Below, piece by piece: positions 22,724-31,112 of a DNA stretch of 40,413 bases. How positions within the stretch are numbered: the stretch's first letter is position 1; the number at the start of each line of letters is the position of its first letter. Position numbers and translations under genes: made by a program. The stretch covers positions 1-40,413 of the forward strand of contig DVGA01000053.1 of the NCBI GenBank assembly GCA_018712985.1, given 5' to 3'. This stretch comes from Candidatus Scatomorpha intestinavium (lineage in GTDB: Bacteria; Bacillota; Clostridia; Oscillospirales; Oscillospiraceae). Below the pieces are notes generated by a model, which ran no database searches, was not told where the DNA came from, and saw only the letters and a program-made list of their open reading frames with translations.

Positions 22724-23431
22724 ATGAAAGAGGTCATAGTCCTTATCGGCAACTACGGAAGCGGTAAGACCGAGCTGGCGCTCAATTTTGCCTTCCGCGC
22801 CGCGCGGGAGGGCAAAAAGGTCGAGCTCATAGACCTCGACATGGTGAACACCTATTTCCGCCTAACGGACCGCGGCAACCTTGTCAAATCCCGCGAGATA
22901 CGGCTCGTATCCCCCAACTATGTTCACGCGAGCGTGGAAACGCTCTCTCTCCCGGCCGAGGTGGCCAGCGCCTTTGCCCTCGACTGGGACACCGTGATAT
23001 TCGACGTCGGCGGGGACCCCGCCGGGGCCACCGCACTCGGAAGATACCACGAGGACTTCGCCGCGCTGCCGGAGGGCAGCCTGAAGGTCCTGAACGTGGT
23101 CAACACGCGCCGGCCCATGGCCGGCACGCCGGAGAAGCTCGTCCACCTCATGCGGGACATGGAAAGGCACTCCCGCCAGCGCGTGTCGGGCTTCGTGAAC
23201 AACACGAACCTCGCCCGCCTCGCCTGCGCGGAGGACCTCCGCGACGGGTACGAGATAATACGCGAGGCTTCGCTCGCCTCCGGCGTCCCGGTGCTCTACA
23301 CCACCGGGCGCCCCGATTTGCTCGAGACCTTCCTCAGCGAGGGGCACGACAGCGCCTTTATCGGCGAGCCGATGCCGATAGAGACCTTCATGCACCGCGA
23401 CTGGGAGACTTTTACGAAAGAGGGTCTGTGA
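22724..23431 (+). CDS. P-loop ATPase of the MinD/CobQ type linked to the oxidoreductase
   Basis: A 235-residue nucleotide-binding protein. Walker A is GNYGSGKTE (9-17), then the SIMIBI-like LIDLDMVNTYFRLTDR (35-50) and Walker B/switch FDVGGDPAGA (93-102). It has no membrane segment or partner domain. Similar small ATPases stand beside 2-oxoacid:ferredoxin oxidoreductase genes in many Clostridia, where their job is unknown; cluster delivery, assembly or regulation by ATP are possible. AAGGGAG precedes the ATG. Confidence 0.75.
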   Translation: MKEVIVLIGNYGSGKTELALNFAFRAAREGKKVELIDLDMVNTYFRLTDRGNLVKSREIRLVSPNYVHASVETLSLPAEVASAFALDWDTVIFDVGGDPAGATALGRYHEDFAALPEGSLKVLNVVNTRRPMAGTPEKLVHLMRDMERHSRQRVSGFVNNTNLARLACAEDLRDGYEIIREASLASGVPVLYTTGRPDLLETFLSEGHDSAFIGEPMPIETFMHRDWETFTKEGL

Positions 23432-23490
23432 ACAAAGCTGTGCGCAAGTTTATCAAAACTCTATATCATTATCAGAAATGAGGTAGAAGC

Positions 23491-23700
23491 ATGGTAAAAC
23501 ACACGATCAACGAGGAGCTCTGCAAGGGCTGCGGACTGTGCGTCAGGGCCTGTCCGAAGAAGATTTTGCAGATCTCCAAGACCAAGCTCAACGCCAAGGG
23601 CTATCACCCGGCCGAGATGATCGACCTCGCGGCCTGCATAGCCTGCGCGGCCTGCGCCCGCACCTGTCCGGATGTCGCCATCCGCATCGAGAAGGAATAG
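23491..23700 (+). CDS. Ferredoxin-type delta subunit of 2-oxoacid:ferredoxin oxidoreductase
   Basis: A 69-residue 2x[4Fe-4S] protein. The motifs are C11-K-G-C14-G-L-C17-V-R-A-C21-P and C49-I-A-C52-A-A-C55-A-R-T-C59-P. It carries electrons from the catalytic subunits to ferredoxin. It is 15 bases ahead of the alpha gene, with a strong ribosome site between them. Order delta-alpha-beta-gamma is that of VOR/KOR-type enzymes. Confidence 0.9.
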   Translation: MVKHTINEELCKGCGLCVRACPKKILQISKTKLNAKGYHPAEMIDLAACIACAACARTCPDVAIRIEKE

Positions 23701-23715
23701 GAGGAGGAACGAGAC

Positions 23716-24788
23716 ATGGCATTGACTCTTATGAAGGGCAGCGAAGCCATAGCGGAGGCCGCGATCCGTGCCGGCTGCCGTTACTTCTTCGGCTACCCCA
23801 TCACTCCGCAGACCGAGATCCCCGAGTACATGTCCGCGCGCATGCCCGAAATCGGCGGCTGCTTCCTGCAGGCTGAGAGCGAGATAGGCGCGATAAACAT
23901 GGTGTACGGCGCCGCCGGCACCGGGGCGCGAGTGCTCACCAGCTCCTCCTCCCCCGGCGTCTCCCTTAAGCAGGAGGGCATAAGCTACATAGCCGCCTCC
24001 GAGCTGCCCTGCGTCATCATGAACGTCATGCGCGGCGGCCCGGGCCTCGGCAGTATCCAGGCCGGCCAGGGCGACTATTTCCAGGCAACCAAGGGCGGCG
24101 GGCACGGCGACTACCGCCTTGTCGTCTTCGCCCCCGCCTCCGTGCAGGAGGCCATCGACCTCATGGCCGTCGCCTTCGACACCGCCGACAAATACCGCAA
24201 CCCCGTCATGGTCGTGGCGGACGGCATGATCTGCCAGATGATGGAGCCCGTCGTCCTGCCCGAGATGCAGGATTACAAGGTCGATTACAGCGTAAAGACC
24301 TGGGCCGCCAACGGCCACGGCATGAGCAAGCCCCACCGCGCCATCATAAACTCTCTGTATATCAACACCGACGAGCTTGACGTCCTCAACGAGCGCCTCC
24401 AGGCCACTTACCGCGAGATCGAGGCCAACGAGGTCCGCTACGAGGCCTATAACCTCGAGGGCGCCGAGATCGTATGCACCGCCTTCGGCACCGTCGCGCG
24501 CATAACCAAGAGCGCCATAGACGACCTGAAGGAAGAGGGCTTCAACGTCGGCCTCATCAGGCCCATCACCCTCTGGCCCTTCCCGTACAAGGAGCTGCAC
24601 GACGCGGCCACCGCCCCGGGCGTCAAGGCCGTGCTCGATGTGGAGCTGAACGCCGGCCAGATGCTCGAGGATGTGAAACTGGCCATGAACGGCGATCAGA
24701 AGGTCGACTTCTTCGGCCACTACGGCAGCCATATGCCGACGCCGGAGGAAATCAAAGAGAAGCTGCTCAGCATGAGGGAGGTACTGTA

Positions 24789-24789
<1 letters not shown>
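23716..24789 (+). CDS. vorB: 2-oxoacid:ferredoxin oxidoreductase, alpha subunit (VorB-like)
   Basis: A 357-residue catalytic subunit. The N-terminal pyrimidine-binding domain has GYPITPQTEIPEY (26-38) and the conserved ESEIGAINMVYGAAGTGAR (54-72); a second domain starts near ICTAFGT-like AEIVCTAFGTVARI. Together with the beta subunit it oxidatively decarboxylates a 2-oxoacid to its acyl-CoA, reducing ferredoxin. It resembles the proteins annotated as 2-oxoisovalerate (branched chain) oxidoreductase VorB, but 2-oxoglutarate use cannot be excluded from sequence. AGGAGGAA precedes the ATG; its stop overlaps the beta start by one base (TAATG). Confidence 0.88.
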
Positions 24790-25532
<743 letters not shown>

Positions 25533-25535
25533 AAG

Positions 25536-26081
25536 ATGAAGGAACAGTGTATATTCGCAGGTTTCGGCGGGCAGGGCATGCTGCTCATCGGCAAGTTTCT
25601 CGCTGAGGCCGGCATGGAGAGCGGGAAAAACGTTTCCTGGCTCCCCAGCTACGGCCCCGAGATGCGCGGCGGCACGGCCAACTGCTCCGTCGTCGTCTCC
25701 GACAAGCCCGTCGCCTCCCCGCTGATATCCATGGCCGACACCGTGCTCGCCATGAACCTCCCCTCCATGCTCAAATTCCAGGGCGAAGTAAAGCCGGGCG
25801 GCCTGCTGCTCATCAACAGCAGCATAATCGAGGAAAAGTCCAACCGCGACGACTGTGACGTCGTCTACGTCCCCTGCAACCACATCGCCGAGAAAATCGG
25901 CAACCCGCGCGGCGCCAACGTCGTGTTCCTCGGCGCGTACGTCGCCAAGAAGCCCGACGTCATAAGCGAAGAGGCCATTATAGAGGCCATCCGCGTCGAG
26001 CTCGGCGAGCGCAAGGCCAAGTTCTTCGAGGGCAACGTAAAGGCCCTCAAGGCCGGCATCGAGTACGTAAAGAGCCTGTAA
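25536..26081 (+). CDS. 2-oxoacid:ferredoxin oxidoreductase, gamma subunit
   Basis: A 181-residue protein with the family start IFAGFGGQGMLLIGKFLAEA and the phrase WLPSYGPEMRGGTANC, both typical of gamma subunits. It completes the CoA-binding part of the enzyme. It is the last gene of the operon; a strong terminator follows at 26098. Confidence 0.92.
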   Translation: MKEQCIFAGFGGQGMLLIGKFLAEAGMESGKNVSWLPSYGPEMRGGTANCSVVVSDKPVASPLISMADTVLAMNLPSMLKFQGEVKPGGLLLINSSIIEEKSNRDDCDVVYVPCNHIAEKIGNPRGANVVFLGAYVAKKPDVISEEAIIEAIRVELGERKAKFFEGNVKALKAGIEYVKSL

Positions 26082-26097
26082 GGCCGCAAATATGCCT

Positions 26098-26132
26098 CTT
26101 CCCCCCGCCGCTGCACGGGGGGAAGTTTTATT
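26098..26132 (+). terminator. Terminator of the oxidoreductase operon
   Basis: A 10-bp stem CTTCCCCCCG / CGGGGGGAAG with an 8-base loop, then TTTTATTTT. Confidence 0.93.
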
Positions 26133-26138
26133 TTGTGC

Positions 26139-26167
26139 TTGACAGCCTAACAGTCGTTAGGTATACT
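26139..26167 (+). promoter_or_regulatory. Promoter of the TetR-SDR pair
   Basis: TTGACA (26139-26144), 17-base spacer, TATACT (26162-26167), seven bases after the previous terminator's T run. Confidence 0.88.
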
Positions 26168-26187
26168 GTGCCTAACAACTGTTAGGC
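26146..26187 (+). promoter_or_regulatory. Two TetR operators
   Basis: Inverted repeats CCTAAC-AGTC-GTTAGG (26146-26161) and GCCTAACAACTGTTAGGC (26170-26187), centres 25 bases apart. The first fills the promoter spacer, the second covers the transcription start. The identical half-sites and placement make autorepression by the TetR protein at 26198 very likely. Confidence 0.85.
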
Positions 26188-26197
26188 AGGTGCTTTT

Positions 26198-26797
26198 ATG
26201 GCTGAAACACGCGAAATGATACTCCACACGGCGCTTGAGCTCTGCTCGCGCAGGGGCTGCGAGGCCGTCTCGGTGCGCGATATCTGCTCCGCAGTGGGCA
26301 TAAAGGAGAGCTCGCTTTACTACCACTTCCCCGGCAAACAGGCGGTGATAGACGAGCTGTACTCCCGCTTTGAGGAGCACTGCGCCGCCCTGACCGGCGA
26401 GCTCGACGCCGCACTCGAAGCCGGCTCTCCGCCGGGCAGGGAGGGCTTCATGAACGTCTGCGCGCATTTTTTCGACGGCTACCTCTCCGACCCGTTCTGC
26501 AACGGCGTGCTGCGCCTGCTCGATATCGAGCGCCGCTCCTCGCCGGAGGCCCTGCGGCTCTACACTCGCTGGATGTTCGACGAGCCGCTCTCATATCAGG
26601 CGCGGGTGTTCGCCGCTCTAACCGGCCCTGGCGGCGCGGATTACCTCGCCGTAAAATTTTACGCGCCCATCTACCTGTACGCCAACCGCTATCTGCTCTG
26701 CGGCGAACTGGACGGCGAGGCCAAAGCGGCCTTCCGGGAGGCTGCCTCCGCACACGCCGCGCGCTTTTTCTCAGAAATGGAGGCGCTCTATGGCTGA
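26198..26797 (+). CDS. TetR family regulator
   Basis: A 199-residue regulator. The N-terminal helix-turn-helix is VSVRDICSAVGIKESSLYYH followed by FPGKQAVIDELYSRF. The C-terminal ~150 residues form the helical ligand domain, too variable to name a ligand. The ATG at 26198 has only a weak ribosome site, which fits low repressor levels. Two CCTAAC/GTTAGG operators sit in its promoter. Its last 8 bases overlap the SDR gene, so the two are co-expressed and the SDR is the probable regulated enzyme. Confidence 0.9.
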   Translation: MAETREMILHTALELCSRRGCEAVSVRDICSAVGIKESSLYYHFPGKQAVIDELYSRFEEHCAALTGELDAALEAGSPPGREGFMNVCAHFFDGYLSDPFCNGVLRLLDIERRSSPEALRLYTRWMFDEPLSYQARVFAALTGPGGADYLAVKFYAPIYLYANRYLLCGELDGEAKAAFREAASAHAARFFSEMEALYG

Positions 26798-27539
26798 CAT
26801 ACTGCTCTGCGGGGCAAACGAGGGCATCGGCCTTGCCCTTGCCGCATCACTGCTCGAGCTTGGCCACAGGGTCGCCGTCTTGGACATATCTTTAAGCCAT
26901 ATCGGCGCGCTTTCGGAGCGCTTCGGCGGCTCGCTGCTCTGTTTTCAGGCCGATGCCTCCAGCCCTGACGCCGTAAAAGCGGCAGCCAACTCCGCCGCGG
27001 CCGCTTTCGGCGGCTTTGACGCCGCGGTGCACAACGCCTGCGTCTGCCCGTTCGCGCCCTTTGAGGAATCCGGTCCCGGCCTGTTTGATTCTGCATATTA
27101 TGTAAACTTTATCGGCGCCGTGAACCTGACACATGCCGCCCTTCCCCACATGCGGCCCGGCGGTAGGGTCGCCTTCACGAGCTCCGGCGTCGGCATCACC
27201 GGCTTTCCCAACCTGAGCGCTTACGCCTCGACCAAGGGCGCGCTCGAGTCCCTCGCAAAATGCCTGAGGCTTGAGTATGCCGGGAGTGGGATCAGCTTTC
27301 ACATCCTGCATCCGCCGCTCACCCGCACGCGCTCGAGCGCCCCGCTGCCCGTGCCGCCGGAATTCATGGCTGGCCCCGAAACGGTCGGGCGCGGCCTTGC
27401 AAGGGCGCTGTTTTCCCGCCGGTTCATAATCTGCCACTCGCGTTTACAGTGGTTGCAGACCATTGCCTGCTGTCTTTTCCCTCTGCGCTTCGGCTCGCTG
27501 CTGTCCCGCCTTACGGCCCGCGCCGCGTCCGGCTCTTAA
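26790..27539 (+). CDS. SDR family oxidoreductase, divergent
   Basis: A 249-residue short-chain dehydrogenase. The cofactor loop is GANEGIG (8-14), Asp32 at the end of the second strand suggests NAD(H), and Tyr145/Lys149 (YASTK) are intact. The usual NNAG is replaced by HNAC (81-84) and the C-terminus is extended and rich in Leu/Arg (LQWLQTIACCLFPLRFGSLL), which could be an amphipathic or membrane-contacting helix. It overlaps the TetR gene and ends before a strong terminator. Substrate unknown. Confidence 0.85.
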   Translation: MADILLCGANEGIGLALAASLLELGHRVAVLDISLSHIGALSERFGGSLLCFQADASSPDAVKAAANSAAAAFGGFDAAVHNACVCPFAPFEESGPGLFDSAYYVNFIGAVNLTHAALPHMRPGGRVAFTSSGVGITGFPNLSAYASTKGALESLAKCLRLEYAGSGISFHILHPPLTRTRSSAPLPVPPEFMAGPETVGRGLARALFSRRFIICHSRLQWLQTIACCLFPLRFGSLLSRLTARAASGS

Positions 27540-27558
27540 ATATTATGTAAACTTGATG

Positions 27559-27595
27559 CAAACTCCCCCGCCGGGCGGCGGGGGAGTTTGCTTTT
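27559..27595 (+). terminator. Terminator of the TetR-SDR operon
   Basis: A perfect 14-bp stem (27559-27572 with 27577-27590), loop GGGC, then CTTTT. The 27596-27700 gap holds nothing else I can see. Confidence 0.93.
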
Positions 27596-27700
27596 AAGCT
27601 GCTCCGGCATGCCGGAATATCGTCAGCGCGGGCGTTTGAACACAGCCCGCAGGGCCGCTGCTGCCGTGAATCTCATCAGCTTTTCCATGGCACTTCGTCG

Positions 27701-28417
27701 TCAGGCGGCGTATCCGAACCAGTTCCACACGTGCCAGAACTCCAGTGCCCCGGCGGAAATCATGCTCATCACCGCGCCGAGCACAACGCAGGCGGCAAAA
27801 ACGGCGAGGGAAATGCGCGTCGCCAGCCGCGCGCGAGGACCGGTTTCCGCGCCGAGCCTGGGCACCGCCGGCAGCGGTGGCAGCTCGGCCCTGCCGCTGG
27901 CGGCGGCCACGGAGTTGTGCGCGAACCGCGCCCACGAGCGCATCAGTGCGCACACAAACGCGGCGTAATACGCCGTGCCCACAACGCTCAGGACCGCGAG
28001 CGCGGCAAGCGATACGGCGAAGATAACGGCGCAGTAGTACGGCATCTGCGGCAGCAGCCCGCCCGCGTCAATCCCGGCGGCGAGGCACACGGCGCACACC
28101 GCGCAGGCGAGGGCGAACGCCGCCATCACCACGGCCCAGGCTATGAGCAGCACGAAAAACAGCGCCGCGAACACCCACATCAGGCCCACGCCCAATTTCA
28201 CAAGCGCTGCGGAGCCGGAGGCCGCCCCCGGCGCGGCAAACTGCGCGGCCACCTCGGCCGGCGCGCCCAAGCGCGCGGCTATTTCCTCCTCGGTGCTCCC
28301 GTCGGCGCCCTTGAACGCAAAATGCTGCTCGTATTCCTCGAGCACGTCGCCCGCGTCAGGTACGCCGAGCCGCTTCAGCTCCCGGCCGAGCGCCGAGATA
28401 TACTCATTTTTAGTCAT
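27701..28417 (-). CDS. DUF1700 family membrane protein
   Basis: A 238-residue protein. The first ~60 residues are the soluble DUF1700/HAAS-type domain (KNEYISALGRELKRLGV, VLEEYEQHFAFKGADGSTEE, EIAARLGAPAEVAAQF). About four hydrophobic helices follow, with an acidic/proline-rich stretch near 180. DUF1700 proteins are almost always encoded with a PadR regulator, as here, with an 8-base overlap. The role is unknown; control of the PadR protein or of an envelope process has been supposed. Confidence 0.87.
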   Translation of the reverse strand: MTKNEYISALGRELKRLGVPDAGDVLEEYEQHFAFKGADGSTEEEIAARLGAPAEVAAQFAAPGAASGSAALVKLGVGLMWVFAALFFVLLIAWAVVMAAFALACAVCAVCLAAGIDAGGLLPQMPYYCAVIFAVSLAALAVLSVVGTAYYAAFVCALMRSWARFAHNSVAAASGRAELPPLPAVPRLGAETGPRARLATRISLAVFAACVVLGAVMSMISAGALEFWHVWNWFGYAA

Positions 28418-28730
28418 CGGATCTGCCCTCCAGCATGTCGTTTACCACGCGCGAAAACTGCAAATAAGCCTCTCGCCCGGCGTTCAGGTTTTCTTTTCCC
28501 AGCTCCGTCAGCGAATAATACTTCCTCGGCGGCCCGCCGCTCTCCTCCTGCAGATAGGTAGAGAGCAGCCCGTCCGACTTCAGCTTGCGCAGCAGCGGAT
28601 AGACCGTGCCGTCGGCTATGTCTATTTTCCGCGCGAGGTAGTCGCTGATCTCATACCCGTACCAGTCCCGCCGCTCAAGCAGGGCCAGCACGCACAGCTT
28701 CAATATGCCCTTTTTGAATTGCGCGTCCAC
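28410..28730 (-). CDS. PadR family transcriptional regulator
   Basis: A 106-residue PadR-like winged helix: KKGILKLCVLALLERRDWYG, YEISDYLARKIDIADGTVYP, LLRKLKSDGLL, then the wing GGPPRKYYSLTELGKE and one dimerisation helix. It starts with GTG at 28730; GGAGG lies 5 bases before. It has a full consensus promoter and overlaps DUF1700 by 8 bases. Autorepression is likely for this family, but I see no clear palindrome to name as operator. Confidence 0.92.
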   Translation of the reverse strand: MDAQFKKGILKLCVLALLERRDWYGYEISDYLARKIDIADGTVYPLLRKLKSDGLLSTYLQEESGGPPRKYYSLTELGKENLNAGREAYLQFSRVVNDMLEGRSDD

Positions 28731-28777
28731 GGCTTCCTCCTTATCATGGATCTGTAATGATGATTGATTGCTATTAG

Positions 28778-28806
28778 ATTATATTTACTACTTGCGTATT
28801 TGTCAA
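28778..28806 (-). promoter_or_regulatory. Consensus promoter of padR-DUF1700
   Basis: Minus strand TTGACA (28806-28801), 17-base spacer, TATAAT (28783-28778): a full match to consensus. Confidence 0.9.
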
Positions 28807-28815
28807 GAGTCTCCG

Positions 28816-28857
28816 AAAAAAGATTCCCCGGAGGGCAGCGCGCCCTCCGGGAAATCT
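28816..28857 (-). terminator. Probable terminator for transcripts coming from lysA
   Basis: A 16-bp stem with one mismatch (28821-28836 with 28842-28857). Read on the minus strand it ends in a T run (bases 28820-28816). It lies beyond the hairpin array that follows lysA and just before the padR promoter. Confidence 0.6.
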
Positions 28858-28917
28858 GCCGTTCATTATTGCTTTCAGTCCGCGGGAAGACCTGGAATGG
28901 CCCGCTGTGTCCCGGCA

Positions 28918-29126
28918 CTATGCCAGCGGACGCAGTCCGCCGCTGCCCTTCACATCGCGCTATACCACATCGCCCTCGCGGCCCTTTGGGCCGCGCTATG
29001 CATCCAAGCGCAGCTTGGCGCGCTATGCCAGCGGACGCAGTCCGCCGCGGCCCTTCGCGTTGTGCTGCTATACTGTGGCGCACTCGCGCCGCTCCGCGGC
29101 GCGCTATGCCTCCACACGCAGCGTGG
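28918..29126 (-). repeat. Two ~105-bp tandem units with CTGCG-loop hairpins, 3' of lysA
   Basis: Units 28918-29022 and 29023-29126 are collinear. Each has a hairpin with loop CTGCG (minus strand) and 5-bp stems: CCACG/TGTGG (29112-29126), CCAAG/CTTGG (29004-29018) and GCGGA/TCCGC twice (29031-29045, 28926-28940). A second stem per unit differs in sequence but still pairs. GCATAGCGC linkers repeat between them. The array begins directly after the lysA stop and has no open frame with a ribosome site. Confidence 0.75.
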
Positions 29127-30377
29127 TTAGAAGTTCAGCGTGGCGAAATAGTCGTCCGGGGTCTCCGCGCGGCGGATAAGGCGGTCGGAGCCGTCCTCGC
29201 AGAGCAGCACCTCCGCGCTGCGGAGCTTGCCGTTGTAGTTATAGCCCATCGCGTGCCCGTGCGCGCCCGTGTCGTGTATCACGAGATAGTCGCCGACGTT
29301 TATCGCCGGCAGCCAGCGGTCAGTGGCGAACTTGTCGTTGTTCTCGCAGAGCCCGCCGGTCACGTCATAGAGGTGGTCGCAGGGTGCGTCCTCCTTGCCC
29401 GCCACGGTGACATGGTGATAGGCCCCGTACATCGCCGGGCGCATCAGGTTGCAGGCGCAGGCATCCACTCCGATGTACTCCTTGTGTATGTGCTTCTGGT
29501 GGATGCACTTCGTGACAAGGCAGCCGTACGGCCCGAGCATATAGCGGCCCATCTCCGTGAAAATGCGCACGTCGCCCATGCCGGCCGGCACAAGTATCTG
29601 CTCATACACCTTGCGTACGCCCTCACCTATCGCCATTATATCCGGCTTGTGGCCGTCCGGGCGGTAGGGTATGCCCACGCCGCCGGAGAGGTTTATGAAG
29701 CCGATGTGCGCGCCGGTCTCCTCGTGGAGCTCCACGGCGAGGCGGAAGAGCTGCATCGCCAGGGCTGGATAATAGTCGTCCGTCGTGGTGTTGGAAGCGA
29801 GGAAGGCGTGTATGCCGAACTCCTTGGCGCCCTTTTCCATGAGTATGCGGTAGGCCTGGAACATCTGCGGCTTGGTCATGCCGTATTTGGCGTCCCCCGG
29901 GGAGTCCATGATCGTGTTCTGTATCTCGAAATACCCGCCCGGGTTGAAGCGGCAGCAGATGGTCTCCGGGATGTAGCCGATCGTCTTCTCGAGGAAGTTG
30001 ATGTGCGTGATGTCGTCGAGGTTTATCGTCGCGCCTAACTTCGCCGCGAGCACAAAGTCCTCCGCCGGCGTGTCGTTGGAGGAGAACATTATCTCCCCGC
30101 CTGTTATGCCCTGCCGCTCGCAGAGCATGAGCTCCGTGAGCGAGGAGCAGTCCATTCCGCAGCCCTCCTCGCGGAGTATCTGCATTATCGCGGGGTTCGG
30201 AGTGGCCTTGACGGCAAAAAATTCCCTGTATCCCCCGTTCCAGGCGAAGGCCTCGTTCACCCGGCGCGCGTTTTCGCGTATGCCCCGCTCGTCGTAAAGG
30301 TGGAACGGTGTCGGGTACTTCTTCACCAGCTCCTCTATCCGCTCCTTTGTCACAAACGGCCTCTTTGCTTCCGTCAT
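29127..30377 (-). CDS. lysA: Diaminopimelate decarboxylase
   Basis: A 416-residue PLP enzyme of the alanine-racemase-fold decarboxylases. It makes L-lysine from meso-diaminopimelate. Lys57 (FFAVKATPNP) binds PLP; SGGVGIPY (231-238) is the phosphate loop; EMGRY (275-279) and GGLCENNDKF (341-350, catalytic Cys344) contact the substrate. It is the Clostridia-type subgroup with HAFLASNT in place of the usual HIGS motif. GGAGG precedes the ATG, which overlaps the histidine kinase stop by four bases (ATGA). Coupling to a two-component system is unusual for this gene. Confidence 0.9.
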   Translation of the reverse strand: MTEAKRPFVTKERIEELVKKYPTPFHLYDERGIRENARRVNEAFAWNGGYREFFAVKATPNPAIMQILREEGCGMDCSSLTELMLCERQGITGGEIMFSSNDTPAEDFVLAAKLGATINLDDITHINFLEKTIGYIPETICCRFNPGGYFEIQNTIMDSPGDAKYGMTKPQMFQAYRILMEKGAKEFGIHAFLASNTTTDDYYPALAMQLFRLAVELHEETGAHIGFINLSGGVGIPYRPDGHKPDIMAIGEGVRKVYEQILVPAGMGDVRIFTEMGRYMLGPYGCLVTKCIHQKHIHKEYIGVDACACNLMRPAMYGAYHHVTVAGKEDAPCDHLYDVTGGLCENNDKFATDRWLPAINVGDYLVIHDTGAHGHAMGYNYNGKLRSAEVLLCEDGSDRLIRRAETPDDYFATLNF

Positions 30378-31102
30378 ACCTGTTCTCCTCCCTTTCCGTC
30401 GAAAATTATGCTGATTTTCGTGCCCTTTTCAGGCGCGCTCTCGGCCTCTATGCTCGCGTGGTGCCAGGCGGCCGCGTGCTTGACTATGGAAAGGCCCAGC
30501 CCGGTGCCCCCCGTGTCCTTCGAGCGGCTCTTGTCCACGCGGTAAAAGCGCTCGAACACCCTGCCGAGGTGCTCCGGCGCTATGCCTATGCCGTTGTCCT
30601 CCACGGAGAAATACGGGCATCCGTCCCGCTCGCCGGTGCGGATTACCACCCTGCCGCCCTCGCGGTTGTATTTTATGGCGTTGTCGCAGAGGTTGGTGAT
30701 CATCTCGTCTATAAGCTGGGCACTGCCCATCACGCTCGCCCCCGGGCCTGAGACGGTCACGTTCACGCGGCAGCGCGCCGCCTCCACCTCGAGCCGATCG
30801 GCGCATCGCCGGGCCGCGGCAGCCAGGTCCACCTGCGCGGCGGGTTCGCTTATCGAGCCCTCGTCGAGCCTCGAGAGGCGGATGATGTCGTCTATAAGCG
30901 CTATCAGCCGGCGGGACTCCGAGTAGATCTTCTCGGCCAGCTTCGGCCAGTCCTCCCGGCGGGCCATGCCCGTCACCATCATCTCCGCGTAGCCGGAGAT
31001 GGACGTTATGGGCGTTTTCAGCTCGTGTGAGACATTTGCAGTGAATTCGCGGCGCATCTCCTCGGTGGCCTCGGGGCGTGGCGTGTATTCGCGCTCGTAC
31101 AT
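30374..31102 (-). CDS. Histidine kinase core without sensor domain
   Basis: A 242-residue kinase that begins only ~20 residues before the H box: FTANVSHELKTPITSISGYA with phospho-acceptor His26. The N box (LCDNAIKYN), G1 (DNGIGI), F (FERFYRVDKSRS) and G2 (GTGLGLSIVKH) are all intact. No membrane helix, HAMP or PAS domain is present, whereas PhoR-type kinases normally have ~200-350 more residues. GAGG lies 8 bases before the ATG and the previous gene stops 10 bases upstream, so this is a genuine short gene, not a wrong start. It must get its signal from another protein or act as a cytoplasmic partner of the adjacent response regulator. Confidence 0.9.
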   Translation of the reverse strand: MYEREYTPRPEATEEMRREFTANVSHELKTPITSISGYAEMMVTGMARREDWPKLAEKIYSESRRLIALIDDIIRLSRLDEGSISEPAAQVDLAAAARRCADRLEVEAARCRVNVTVSGPGASVMGSAQLIDEMITNLCDNAIKYNREGGRVVIRTGERDGCPYFSVEDNGIGIAPEHLGRVFERFYRVDKSRSKDTGGTGLGLSIVKHAAAWHHASIEAESAPEKGTKISIIFDGKGGEQV

Positions 31103-31112
31103 CGCTCTTACC

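Noticed and set aside
28918-29126. CRISPR array
   Set aside because: There are only two long units, no constant short repeats with unique spacers, and the units are made of stems that vary in a paired way. No cas gene is near.
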